Of a DNA stretch of 64,000 nucleotides, positions 34,475 to 45,476 are shown in pieces. The DNA is from Perognathus longimembris pacificus. Its lineage: Eukaryota; Chordata; Mammalia; Rodentia; Heteromyidae. The stretch lies in assembly GCF_023159225.1 (NCBI RefSeq), contig NC_063172.1, positions 40,057,832 through 40,121,831 on the forward strand, read 5' to 3'. The notes under the pieces were generated by a model. The model saw only the letters and a program-made list of their open reading frames with translations. It searched no databases and was not told the DNA's origin. How positions within the stretch are numbered: the first letter of the stretch is position 1; each line of letters begins with the position of its first letter. Made by a program: the position numbers and the translations under genes.

Positions 34475-34488
34475 TGATAGCAAGCTTT

Positions 34489-36000
34489 GAGCAGCCAATC
34501 CTACAGAAAAAGTTAACGTGTTGATCCAAAGATTAAGGAAAGATTTAGAGACCTCTTGAGGACATAGTAAGATGAAACAAGTTACAGGGAATGTGGTCCC
34601 CAGCTCTGCACAACAGAGAGCATAGAGTATGTGCAACACAGCACAAGCCACCCAAATACATAGGGAGGTGAGTATGTTGAGTTAGCAGTATTCCAACACC
34701 CACTTAGGAGACACAAAAACTCCTACCCCTATTGTGACACTCAGCAAGAAAATATTTCCACAAAAGAATACCAGAAATTACAGATGTTAATAAGAAAAGA
34801 TTCTCTTAGGAGGTTAGTGTCATCAAGAGGAGCTCAAAGCTTTAGTAGGCAGGACTATCTTGGAGAGTCTCAGAATGTGTCTCAGGACTGAGCTGGCAAA
34901 AGTTTTCTGTGGAGAGACTGTGAGGTAGGTGGTATGGGAAGATGAAGGAGGCAAGTAAAGACACCTAGATTGGGAGGGTTCAAAACAATGAAAAACTGAG
35001 CAAGATATTCCAGTAACACAAAAGTGAAGCAGAAAATCTTTGAGTTAGGCACATGAATTCAGTGAAGAGGAGTAAGATCTGGCTCATGTATACTTTACAT
35101 GATGCCCCATCTAAGTCAGCTTAAACTTTCCTTACACAAAAAAATTCAATTTGTTCTTAATAACAGTCATTTTAAACTAAGTAACATCTGTTCAAGGTTT
35201 AATCATTATTTTACTTGGTTAGAATGAACAAGAAATAGTTTAAGAGTTGTATTACTAAGTAGGCAAACTGACTTGAAATAAACTTGAAAATTTTGATTCC
35301 GAGCCCAAACTATATTTTGGATAGCATGCTCTAGGTAACAAAGTAGGAGTTACAAATAGTAAGTTGCATAAAGTTGGTTTCTGGATAAAAGGAGGTCCTA
35401 ATTCAGCAAACCAATTGTGTACCACATTACATAATTATGTAATAATTTTAAGCGTAAGGATTCTAAGTCCTCCCCTCCCCTGAATACTACCATATTCTCA
35501 TGTTTATAATAGGTAGATTAATGTCAATTCTTATTTTGAATTCACAAATTCAGGAATTAGTCTTGGAACTTTTCCATTAGATCTTTTTAAAATAAAATAT
35601 AGAATGATCCTTTCAATAATCATTACAATAAACCAGAGTGCCCACCTTGATGACTTCACCCTAAGTGTTCCTCTGTACCCTGTCTTACACTCTCCCCACA
35701 ATAACAGCGACTTCCCTAGCCTGAAGTGACTAACAAGTTGGGCTGGTGATGTCTTTAAACTAGTGATCAAAGGGTTATAATCATAGGGAGCCATCCATTG
35801 TTTTTTAAAAAGAGACTTCATTAATCATTTTTAGTTAGACCAAATAAGAGCTTGGTTTTATTTCATTGTTGTTAAACTAGATCTTGTGTTAGTACAATTT
35901 CTTTGTCTTCACTGTCATTTCCCTAATACAATTTTATAATCGTATTTTGTGCTTCAAATTACATGTCTCTCCACTACTGAATTAGCCTCTCCTCATATTG
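34489..36000. other. Intergenic sequence, nothing recognised
   Basis: No coding or repeat assignment that I can support. The open frame at 35531-35821 on the minus strand has no recognisable family. Confidence 0.5.
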
Positions 36001-36014
36001 TTACATAAAAACCC

Positions 36015-36050
36015 TTGTATGGTGTGTGTGTGTGTGCGCGCGCGTGTGTA
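36015..36050 (+). repeat. (GT)n/(GC)n microsatellite
   Basis: GTGTGTGTGTGTGCGCGCGC then GTGTGT, within what may be an old L1 3' end. Confidence 0.85.
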
Positions 36051-36252
36051 ACCCTTCCTCCCTCTATTTGTATGCCTCCCCTCATTGCTCTCCCCTTCCT
36101 AAAATGTTTCCCTTTCCTGGCATTCATAGTTATTCTATATAGTTGTTCAGAGGGGTTACACAATTGGAATTCCTTCTCTAAGTATACCCTGTTTGTATAA
36201 AGCTCTCTCTTTCTCAATCTCTTTCACTGTCTCTCTCCCTATCTATTATCTC

Positions 36253-36290
36253 AATGTATGTATGTATGTATGTATGTATGTATGTATGAA
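36253..36290 (+). repeat. (ATGT)n microsatellite
   Basis: About eight uninterrupted GTAT units. Confidence 0.9.
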
Positions 36291-36319
36291 TGTGTCTATC
36301 ATTCTATTACCCTGTATGT

Positions 36320-36725
36320 ATATATTACCATGTTTGTTTGTACTTTAGATCTAACTTACACATATGAGAGAAAACATACATTGTCTCTCTGAGCCTTATT
36401 TCACTTGACATATTTTTTCTTAGGTCCATCCATTTCCCTCAAATGACATAATACTATTCCTTCCGATAGATGAGTAAAATTCCATTGTACATATGTACTA
36501 CATTTTCTTGATCCACTCACTTATTTTAGGGCTTGTGGAGTGTTTCCATAATGTGGCTATGGTAAATAGTGCAGCAATGAACACGCATTTACAAGTATCT
36601 TTATTGTACCTGAGTTGGAATATTCTGGGTAGGTAGGTGCCCAAGGGTGGTATTGCTGGGTCACAGGGTCCTATGGTTAGTTTTCCGAGGACTCCAAACC
36701 ATTTTCTAGAGTGGTTGCAGCAATT
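36320..36725 (-). mobile_element. Old LINE-1 ORF2 3' fragment
   Basis: Antisense L1 words in order: AAAATTCCATTGTACATATG, TTCTTGATCCACTCACTTA, GCAGCAATGAACACGCATTT and GTGGTATTGCTGGGTCACAG. Interrupted and diverged. Confidence 0.65.
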
Positions 36726-37170
36726 TTTCTTTTACAGAGAAATCATACTATACTGTGAACACAGAAGCACACGTATCCTGACACCATGAAAGGGGAGTCA
36801 CTGAGATCAATGTGGCATTGATGGCAGGGAAACACTGCATGCACCTGTCTCTTCCCTTCAAGCCTCCCTTGCTTGCAGACTGGCTTTCTCTTTGCAAAGA
36901 AGCAAAGACATTTCTAGACTAATGGAAGGGTCTAGGGGGGAGGGGTAAGCAGGGACAGGAGAACAGATGGTTGCAGCACATTGTTTGCCAAAGTTGTATA
37001 CAAAATGTGATGAACATATTTATGTTGTGTGTGGATCTTTGGGCCTTTCACAATAATGATGACTTCTTTACTTCACTATGTGGTAGGTTCCCTTGCCCTG
37101 CTTAGGTCATACCAAATGACTTTAGTACTTCCAAATCAACTCGATTGATCTACATTTCATATGTCTTTTT

Positions 37171-37359
37171 TTTTTTTTTTTTGCCAGTCATAGGGCTTGA
37201 ACTCAGGGCCTGAGCATTGTCCCTGACTTCCTTTTGCTCTACCACTTTAGATACAGTGCCACTTCAGGCTTTTTCTGTTTATGTGGTGCTGAGGAATTGA
37301 ACCCAGGGCTTCATGCCATGATAGGCAAGCACTCTACCACTAAGCACATTCCCAGTCCC
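37171..37359 (-). mobile_element. IDL-Geo SINE, diverged
   Basis: Perfect flanks TCATATGTCTTTTT at 37157-37170 and 37360-37373, despite an internal deletion in Geo (GCTCTACCACTTTAGATACA). Confidence 0.88.
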
Positions 37360-37910
37360 TCATATGTCTTTTTACACCTGTTAATATTTTGGCTGCTTGC
37401 CTCTGCAATCCCTAAATAGTTAACTGAGCTGTAAGTCAGCTTCATGACTCTGAAGCATAACTGGGAGGGCACATTGGTTATTCTATTCATTAAAAAATAA
37501 CACAGAGAGCATTGATGATACTTTATATGACAAACTTATCTATTTCATATAATAAAATCTACTTTATGTCATTTTTTTGGTGCAGATGTTTTAAAAAAGC
37601 AAATAATGATCAACTTTAAATTTTAACTGGCAAGAATACATAAGATCATTTTTTATTCTGTATTTTTACCTACAGAGAAAGTAGTGCAACAAGGAACTCA
37701 TATAGAGAATGTGCTTTAGCAGCCAACAACTTTAAGGTGAACTTGAGATAGCCCTCAATCAATTCAAATTTGTACATTCTTTTTATTAACAGAAGTATAG
37801 TTGTGTAATGAAAATGAATGCTCAGAATGATCAGCATGGATAGGAATTATTAAATTTACCACTCTAATAAACGAAGATAAGAAGAAATGTTAATGTAGTT
37901 TAAAAATATT

Positions 37911-38116
37911 GGGCTGGGGATATGGCCTAGTGGCAAGAGTGCCTGCCTCATATACATGAGGCCCTGGGTTCGATTCCCCAGTAGCACATATACAGAAAAT
38001 GGCTAGAAGTGGCGCTGTGGCTCAAGTGGCAGAGTGCTAGCCTTGAGCAAAAAGAAGCCGGGGACAGTGCTCAGGTCCAGAGTCCAAGCCCCAGGACTGG
38101 CCAAAAAAAAAAAAAA
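37911..38116 (+). mobile_element. IDL-Geo SINE
   Basis: Well-preserved dimer with stem GCCTCATATACATGAGGC (7-bp perfect stem, 4-nt loop) and A tail to 38116. Flanking repeats are not evident. Confidence 0.9.
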
Positions 38117-38297
38117 GATTAACATACATTTTCATAGCAGTACTTAGAAAGGATTTTAGTTGCTAAGGTCTCTGATTACCATAAAAGAATAAGGAAATTC
38201 TTTCAGAATGTCAGGTAATTAATTTTTGCTGTATGTGGCCTAAGATTGCTAACATATAAAAGTAGTTTGAAGATTCTTTGAATAGTAATCTCATTTT

Positions 38298-39683
38298 CTT
38301 CTCTCTCTCTCTTTCTTTTTTTGGACAACTCAGCAAAATAAAATTCTGGTTTATTATTGGACAACATTGTTTCACACATACATCAAAAAGGGCAAAAAAA
38401 ATGAACAGCAACTTCATAGACAAAAAAAGAAACGTTTTTATCTCTGGACTTTTTAACTATCTCATACAAACCAACTACTTTATAGTACAGCTAAGTACAT
38501 ACACAAAAAGAGTTACTGGAATGCTTGAATAAGATTGTTTTTTGTTGTTGTATTTGCTTTTTTTTTTTTTCCAATACAAGGTTTGTTTTTTTTCTCCTTT
38601 GGGAGGATAATGAACACGGTCACCCCACAAGTAGTCAGAAGTAAGATAGAATGCTCTGAAGGCTGGTCTGGTCAGCCGAGATTATTAAAAATGGCTGACC
38701 CCAACAATATGCACAAAAATAAAAAATAAAAACAAATTCCTTCTTAAAGTATTTTTAAGAATAAAAAGCAAGACCTTGGAAGGTTTGATATTTTCCTTCC
38801 CTGTTGCAAATTCTCCCTGTGGTTTTGGTGCGGTGCTGGAGGGCTTGGTGATGCTGCCCACAGAGGGCGGCGGGCCTCTCTACTAGAGGGTGACAACATT
38901 CAGATTACGAGACGGGAAGTGGAGGGTGAACAGGTCACCTCGGCCTTTTGCCAGTTAACTTTTCTTTTCTCCTTCCTTCCCTTCCTTCCTCCCTCCCTCC
39001 CTCCCTCCCTCCCTCCCTCCCTCCCTCCCTCCCTCCCTCCCTCCCTCCCTCCCTCCCTCCCTCCCTCCCTCCCTCCCTCCCTCCCTCCCTCCCTCCCTCC
39101 CTCCCTCCCTCCCTCCCTCCCTCCCTCCCTTCCTTCCTTCCTTCCTTCCTTCCTTCCTTCCTTCCTTCCTGCTGTCTAGCTATCCTTATCAGTAGTCTGC
39201 TTCTTGGTATTGACATCCTCATCCTAACCATCTCCAGCTGCCCTTTTGCCTGTAGCTGCCTCTGCCTTCTCATCTTCATCTCCATCCTCCTCCTCACCAT
39301 CATCTTCTTCCTTCTCCTCCTCTTCCTCCCCACCTTCTTCTTCATCAACATCATCTACCTCATTCTCAGCCTCCTGTTCCCCATTTTCCTCATTGGCACT
39401 CACATTGGCAGGGGCGTCTCTTCCATTCTCTGCCTCCGCCACCACTTCCTTCTTCTTCAAGTCCTTGGTGGTGATCTTGGAGTTGGTATCCACAGCCTCG
39501 TGCAACATGGTGGGGCACGCCGGTGATCCGGTGCAGCCAGGATAAAAAGAAAGCTAGGGTTCGGGGCTCAGGTGAGAAAGTTGCTGGGGTCTGCGGTGGC
39601 TGTGGAGACCACTCTGGAGGAGGCTGCTGCGAGCTGGAGGCAGGAACAGCGCAAAGATGACTTTTCAGAGCAGCCAGAGGGGG
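38298..39683 (-). pseudogene. PTMA: PTMA (prothymosin alpha) processed pseudogene
   Basis: Intronless minus-strand cDNA copy. The 5' UTR lies at about 39509-39683. The coding part runs 39508-39176 (111 codons including the ancestral stop, the expected length) and starts MLHEAVDTNSKITTKDLKKK. It contains AENGRDAPAN, ANEENGEQEAENEVDDVDEE, the long acidic run and ATGKRAA, which is diagnostic of prothymosin alpha. A TAG at codon 95 (39224-39226) removes the last 16 codons, including the KKQ nuclear-localisation end. No frameshift was seen. The 3' UTR is long and preserved to the AATAAA-type end near 38340, then a decayed A tail at 38298-38322. Flanking repeats AGTAATCTCATTTT (38284-38297) and AGTAAGCTCATTTT (39684-39697) differ at one base, proving L1-type retrotransposition. 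The parent protein is a small nuclear histone-binding protein. Confidence 0.95.
38971..39170 (+). repeat. (CCCT)n/(CCTT)n expansion inside the PTMA pseudogene
   Basis: About 35 CCCT units flanked by CCTT units. On the minus strand it is (AGGG)n/(AAGG)n. It begins a few bases after the ancestral PTMA stop, where the parent mRNA has a purine-rich AAAGGAAAAG-type stretch, so it probably grew from the 3' UTR after insertion. Confidence 0.95.
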
Positions 39684-39849
39684 AGTAAGCTCATTTTAAA
39701 AGATATGATGGCCTCTTTAATTTGACACAGCCTATTTCTTAATAAAAATTTAAGGTACTTGAATATGACCCCAAAATCAGTTTAATACTAAATATCACTC
39801 AATAAATTATCTAGGATATGATAAGAGTGTAACTCTTCCTCTCCCCTTC

Positions 39850-40100
39850 CCCCCCTCCCCCCCACGCATTATTGGGGCTTGAGCTCAAGGCCATGGCACC
39901 TGGTCTGTGCGCTGTTTTGCTGAAGGCTACTCTACCACTTGAATCACAGCTCTACTTCTGTCTTTTTGGTTGTTAATTGGAGATTGAGTCTCAGGGGCTT
40001 TTTTTTTTTTCTTGACCGGGCTGGCTTCAAACCATGATCCCAGCCTCTGGAGTAACTAAGATTACTGGTGTGAGCCATTGGCGGCAAGCCTTCTAGGTAT
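39850..40100 (-). mobile_element. Old 7SL-headed/Geo SINE
   Basis: AGGCTACTCTACCACTTGAA and GATCCCAGCCTCTGGAGTAA mark the two parts. Followed by an (AT)n tract at 40098-40126. Confidence 0.6.
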
Positions 40101-40126
40101 ATATATAAATATATATATATATATTT

Positions 40127-40990
40127 TTTAGCTATACTAATCAATGCTACTGATACTATGAAGGCTTCTTTTTTTCTTACTAACCCTTACACCAGAACCT
40201 AGTAAGAATTTTGATATATTTCTTTGCAATGTATAGAAAGTTTATATATTTTACTTTGGTGTGTGTGTGTGTATGCGCACGCACCCGTGCCTATACCAGG
40301 GCTTGAGCAAGGTACCATGGTCCCTTTCCCATTACATATATTCTAATCCCCCGGTTCAACCTGTCAGCCAAGAAAAATCCTGGTGTTTCTGAACCTTACT
40401 ATTAAAGGGTTGCACTTTCCTGTCTGGCATGATGAAGGGTAGGTAGAATGCCAGACTTGGAGGTAGAGGTCCACTTAGTACCCATCTATGGTGGAGATAG
40501 TTTCACAACCCCACAGGGAACAAAAAAATGCCCCTGAATTTACAGTTAACATTAAGACTTCCTGATTCTGGGCACATGTAATAACTAGTCATTTGAAGGC
40601 TCTTTTCAGCTGACTCGGAGCCAGAGGCCAGACGCCACTTGAACTCGAGCCCTTCTCTCACGGGAATGTTAAAGATTTTGCTTGAGAGGAATTATTTCTC
40701 CAAAAAGGTTACATGAGTCAAGTTGGGACTCAGCCTGCCCTAGGCTGGTAATAATGAGGTTAGCATAAATTTTTCCTGAAATTCCATTTCTTAGCTTATA
40801 TATCCATTCAGGTCTCAGTTTGTAGGAATTAGTGCTACAGACCAGAGGAAGAGAACATGGAACAAATAATAGTCTTACAAAGGCAAAGGGTGGAGATGAT
40901 GCAAAAGTGTTAGCTTCAGTGGATGTGAAGTGAGGTATGCATTACACACTGCATGCATTACACTAAGAAAAAAGCAAAAACAAAAAAGAC
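40127..40990. other. Intergenic sequence, nothing recognised
   Basis: Contains a short (GT)n at 40259-40273. No coding or repeat family that I can support. Confidence 0.5.
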
Positions 40991-41600
40991 TTCTGGTTTC
41001 CATATCTTGGAATTCATTTTGGTTAGCATCATTTTATATGGTCATATGTACATAGCTATTGAACTATGTGATCCTCTGCTAGGACTATCCTATACATACA
41101 CTAATTATTCCAAATGAGGGAACCCAGACAATCTATGTTTCTTTGGGTCTGGCTTATGAGTTTTCCAAGTCTTTCTATTTCCTTACCAACGGGGTGATGT
41201 CATTCTTTCTGATGGAAGCACTGAATTCCATTGCGTATTTATACCAAATTTTCTTGATCTACTAAGGTACATCTGGGTTGATTCTATGTCTTGTCTATCA
41301 TAAATAATGCTTCAATGAACATAGTTGTGCTGGTAGCTTTAGTATGGCCTTGTTTGTGGTCATTTGGGTAAATTCTCAGGAGTGGGACTGCTGGGTCAGA
41401 GGGGAGATCTATGTTTAGCCTTTTGAGGAATCTCCATACTGCTTTCCAGAGTGGTTGAACACATTTATTACTCCCACTAACAGTGTAGTAGTGTTCCCTT
41501 TTGGTGACATCACCATCAGCATCTGTTATTAGTTTACTTGATAATAGCCATTTTTACTGAGGTGAGGTGGAATTTCAATGTTCTGATTTGCATATCTTTT

Positions 41601-42902
41601 TTTGAAAAATTACTTATTTATTGTCAAAGGGATGTACAGAGGGGTTACAGTTTCATAGTAAGGCAGTGGGTACATTTCTTGTACAATTTGTTACCTCCTC
41701 CCTCATTTCCCCCCTTCTGCCTCCCCTTTCCCCTCTCCCCCCATGAGTTGTTCAGTTGGTGTACACCAAATGGTTTTGAAAGTATTGCTTTTGGAGTCGT
41801 TTGTCTTTTTATCCTTTGTCTCTTGATTTTGATATTCCCTTTCCCTTCCCTAGTTCTAATATCAGTATATACAGTATCCAGGGTACTCAGATGAGATATA
41901 GTGATAGCACGGGGATAACCACAAGAAGGAGATACAAGAGGATCATCAACAAGAAAAGCTATGGTTTCACATGGCATGTTGAAAATAATTACAACAGTGA
42001 TAAAACAGTTGTTTCCATAACCTAGAGTTCATTTCATTTAGCATCATCTTATGTGTTCATAAGGGAATAGCTATTGGGCTCTTGTGATCCTCTGCTGTGG
42101 CTAGCCTAAACCTGTACTAATTATTCCCTATGAGGGAAACCATAGAGTCCATGTTTCTTTGGGTCTGGCTCATTTCACTTAGTATAACTTTTTCCAAGTT
42201 CTTCCATTTCCTTATGAATGGGGCAATGCCATTCTTTCTGACAGAGGAATAAATTCCATTGTGTATATGTACCACATTTTCCTGATCCATTCATCTACTG
42301 AGGGGCATCTGGGTTGGTTCCATATTCTAGCAATGACAAATTGTGCTGTGATGAACATTGTTGTGCTGGTGGCTTTAGTGTGTTTTTGTTTGTAATCTTT
42401 TGGGCAGATGCCTAAAAATGGGGCTGCTGGGTCTAGCCTTCTAAGGAATTTCCATGCTGCTTTCCAGAGTGGCTGAACAAGTTTACATTCTCACCAACAA
42501 TGTAGTAGGGTTCCCTTTTGGCCACATCCCCTTCCAGAATTTGTTATTGTTAGTTTTCCTGATAATGGACATTCTTACTGGGGTGAGGTGGAATCTCAGT
42601 GTTGTTTTGATTTGCATTTCTTTTATGGCCAGTGATGTAGAGCACTTCTTCATGTGTCTCTTGGCCATTCTCATTTCCTCTTCAGAGAAGTCTCTTTTTA
42701 GGTCTTTAGCCCACTTGTTGAGGGGGCTGTTGGTTCTTTGAGGTTTTGTTTTGGAGGAATTTAATTTTTTTAGTTCCGCATATATTTTAGATATGAGGCA
42801 TTTGTCCTTTGTATGGCCAGTAAAGATCTTCTCCCAATCTGTGGGCTTTCTGTTTATCTTGGAAGCTATGTCCTTTGCCCTGCAGAAGCTCTGCAGTTTG
42901 AT
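41601..42902 (-). mobile_element. Nested 5'-truncated LINE-1 with perfect 17-bp target-site duplication
   Basis: Flanked by TGATTTGCATATCTTTT at 41584-41600 and 42903-42919. The 3' end (TTATTTATTGTCAAAGGGAT on the plus strand) is at the left and the truncated 5' break at the right (CTGCAGTTTGAT). It includes the 3' UTR with its C-rich stretch at 41704-41742 and the last part of ORF2. It inserted inside the older L1, joining which gives continuous ORF2 sequence. Confidence 0.9.
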
Positions 42903-44014
42903 TGATTTGCATATCTTTTATGGCCAGGGATGTTGAGCACTTCTTCATGTGTCTATTGGCCATTCTTATTTCATCTTCTGAGAATTCTCTCTTTAAGTCT
43001 TTAGCCCACTTATTAATAGGGTGGTTGTTTCTTTGAGAATTTGTTGTTTTTTTGGAGGGGTTTAATTATTTGAGCCCTAAGTATATTTTAGATACGAGGC
43101 CCTTGTCTGTTCTATGGCCAGTTAAAATTTTCCCCAATCTGAGGGCTTTCTATTTACCTTGCTATCTATGTCCTTTGCCATGTAGAGGCTCTGCAGTTTA
43201 ATGCAATCCCATTTGTCCAATCTCGCTTTGATTTATTGTGTTTCTGGGTCTTTATTGAGAAAGTTTCAACCTGTGCCAAGAAGCCCCAGTGTTTCCCCTA
43301 TTCTTTTCTGGAATATTTTCAGGGTATCTGACTTTATATAGAGGTTTTTGGTCCATTTAGAGTTGATTCTGTTGCAGGGTGATAAGTAAGGATCCAACCC
43401 TCTACACACATATAGTCAATAGCACCATTTGTTGAAGAGGTTGTCTTTCTTCCATCCCGTTTTTTTTCTCCCTTATCAAAGATTAGGTGGCCATAGGTCT
43501 ATGTGTTCATTTCTGAATCTTCAATTCTATTCCATTGGTCCTTTAGACGTTCTTGTGCCAGTACCAAGGTGTTTTTGTAATTATGGCTTCATAATAGAGT
43601 TTGTGAAGTTTGGTATTGATATTCCTCCAGCACTGTTCTTCCTTGATTTTGCTATTTGGGGTCTTCTATTATTCCCTATGAAGTCTTGGATTGCTTTTTT
43701 TGTTAAAGAATGTTGTTGGGATATTGAAGAATATTGCATTAAATTTGTAGATAGCTTTTGGCAGTATTGCCATTTTCATGATTTTAGTCCTTTCAATCCA
43801 GGAGCATGGGAGGTTTTTTTGCTTCCTTAAATCTGCTTTAATTTCATTTTTCAGGTTTTTAAAGTTCTCATTATAGAGGTTCTTCTTTGGTTAAGTTAAT
43901 TCTTAGGTATTTTATTTAATTTAAGGCTATTACAAAAAGAGTTGCTTCTCTGATTTCAGCCTCACTCTTCTCATTGCTGGTAACAGCAAATCTACTGATT
44001 TTTTTAACTGTGTT

Positions 44015-44120
44015 TTTTTTTTCTTTTTTCTTTTTTTTTTTTTTTTTGGAACTGGGGATCAATCCCAGGACATTGACTTGCTAGGCAAGTGTGTTGCCAC
44101 TGAGCTACATCCCAGTCCAA
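44015..44120 (-). mobile_element. ID-type SINE (tRNA-Ala-derived monomer)
   Basis: Read on the minus strand, GGGATGTAGCTCAGTGGCA, CTTGCCTAGCAAGT and GGATTGATCCCCAG match rodent ID, with a long A-rich tail. It has no Geo half, so it belongs to the monomeric family and not IDL-Geo. Confidence 0.65.
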
Positions 44121-44969
44121 AACTACTGGTTTTTGAAGATTTATTTTATATCCTGCTATATTGAGCATCAGGATTGAAAGGCATTTGGTAGTTCTTTCTA
44201 TATCATCTACCTTCTTAGGGGCTGCCTTATCAGTTCTTACTATGGTTATCTGGTTCTCTGTTTAGGGCTGTTTGTCTTCCAATATTGTGTTCTTGTTGGT
44301 TTTCTATGTGTAGAATGTCTTTGAATATTTTCTGTAATGCTAGTTTGGTGGAAATATATTGTTTCCCCTTTCCCTTTTTGTGGAAGGTTTTAGTTGTCCC
44401 TTGGTTATGAAGGAGAGCTTAGCTGGTTTTTGGTTTGCAGTTATTTGTCTTTAAGGCATGGCATCCCTCATTCCAGACTTTCATGGTCTCTTCTGGGAAG
44501 TCTGTAGTAATCCTGATTGTTTTTCCTTTCTAGGTAATTTTCTTTTTTTCCTGACAGCTTTAAGGATCCTTTCCTTGGTCTCTGTTGATCTTGTGAGGAT
44601 TACAATGAGTCAGTGGGATGTTCAGTTTTGGTTTGGTCTGTCCGGGGTTCTAAAGGCTTCTTGTATCTGAATGGTCCTATCTTTTTGGATGTTTGGAGAG
44701 TTCTCTGCTAAGATTCTGTTAAAAATATTCTTTATTATAATGTGGCCATGAGGACAAGATGGGGGTCACTTAGGCCCACTATCCACATTTCACTATGAAA
44801 GAGCAATCTTTTGTCACAAAAATTACTGGGAGAAAAAAATCTGTTAGGAAATTGAAGACGAGTGATATCTGGTGCCTCCAAGACAGATGTGTTGTGATGT
44901 CACACCTTACAAGGTACTATTCTACCAGAAAGAGCAAACCACGGGAGAAGGACTTTACAAAAGTGATGA

Positions 44970-45035
44970 GTTATCCTTAACACATATCTCACATATCTCA
45001 TATCATCACATATCCTTAACACATATCTCATCTAC
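44970..45035 (+). repeat. Short imperfect tandem duplication
   Basis: ATCCTTAACACATATCTCA occurs at about 44971 and again at about 45010, with shorter CACATATC pieces between. Confidence 0.7.
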
Positions 45036-45257
45036 TTGAACAAAAAATTCAAGTGTTTAGTTTGTCTGGGTTTGAAAATTTTTTGTTCTCTTCCTCCACA
45101 GTCCTTTTTAGCTTTCTAATTTCTCAAATGGTGGTTAAATACTTTAAAGAAGATGTCCCAAAGTTGTCCACTGTGGTAACTTTCAGATAGAACCTGGGAA
45201 ATTCCTGTCTTACACCTTGTGTTCATGTTGAAATACACAGCAAGAAAGAGATAAAAG

Positions 45258-45463
45258 GGCTGGGGATATGGCCTAGTGGCAAGAGTGCTTGCCTTATATA
45301 CATGAGGCCCTGGGTTCAATTCCCCAGCACCACATATACAGAAAATGGCCAGAAGTGGCGCTGTGGCTCAAGTGGCAGAGTGCTAGCCTTGAACAAGAAG
45401 AAGCCAGGGACAGTGCTCAGGCCCTGAGTCCAAGCCCCAGGACTGGCAAAAAAAAAAAAAAAA
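45258..45463 (+). mobile_element. IDL-Geo SINE
   Basis: Flanks AAAGAGATAAAAG (45245-45257) and AAAGAGACAAAAG (45464-45476) differ at one base. Long A tail. Confidence 0.9.
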
Positions 45464-45476
45464 AAAGAGACAAAAG

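Larger units (their letters stand above)
40990..44750 (-). mobile_element. Old LINE-1, ORF2 fragment, split by a younger nested L1
   Basis: Antisense ORF2 sequence runs 40990-41600, is interrupted by the copy at 41601-42902, and resumes at 42903. Words such as AATCCCATTTGTCCAATCTC, TTCTATTCCATTGGTCCTTT and ATGGGAGGTTTTTTTGCTTC give the order expected for ORF2 read from the 3' side. A small ID element interrupts it at 44015-44120. Assignment beyond about 44260 is weaker. ORF2 is broken by many stops. Confidence 0.75.

Noticed and set aside
38971..39170. Regular short repeat array resembling a CRISPR at low resolution
   Set aside because: It is a pure 4-bp microsatellite with no spacers, in a mammalian genome.
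38919..39526. Long open frames with Pro-Ser-Leu or Gly-Arg-Glu repeats
   Set aside because: They are translations of the (CCCT)n/(CCTT)n tract inside the PTMA pseudogene; the repeat has no stops in some frames by composition alone.
39246..39545. Plus-strand Ser-rich open frame opposite PTMA
   Set aside because: Antisense reading of the acidic GAG/GAA-rich PTMA coding sequence.
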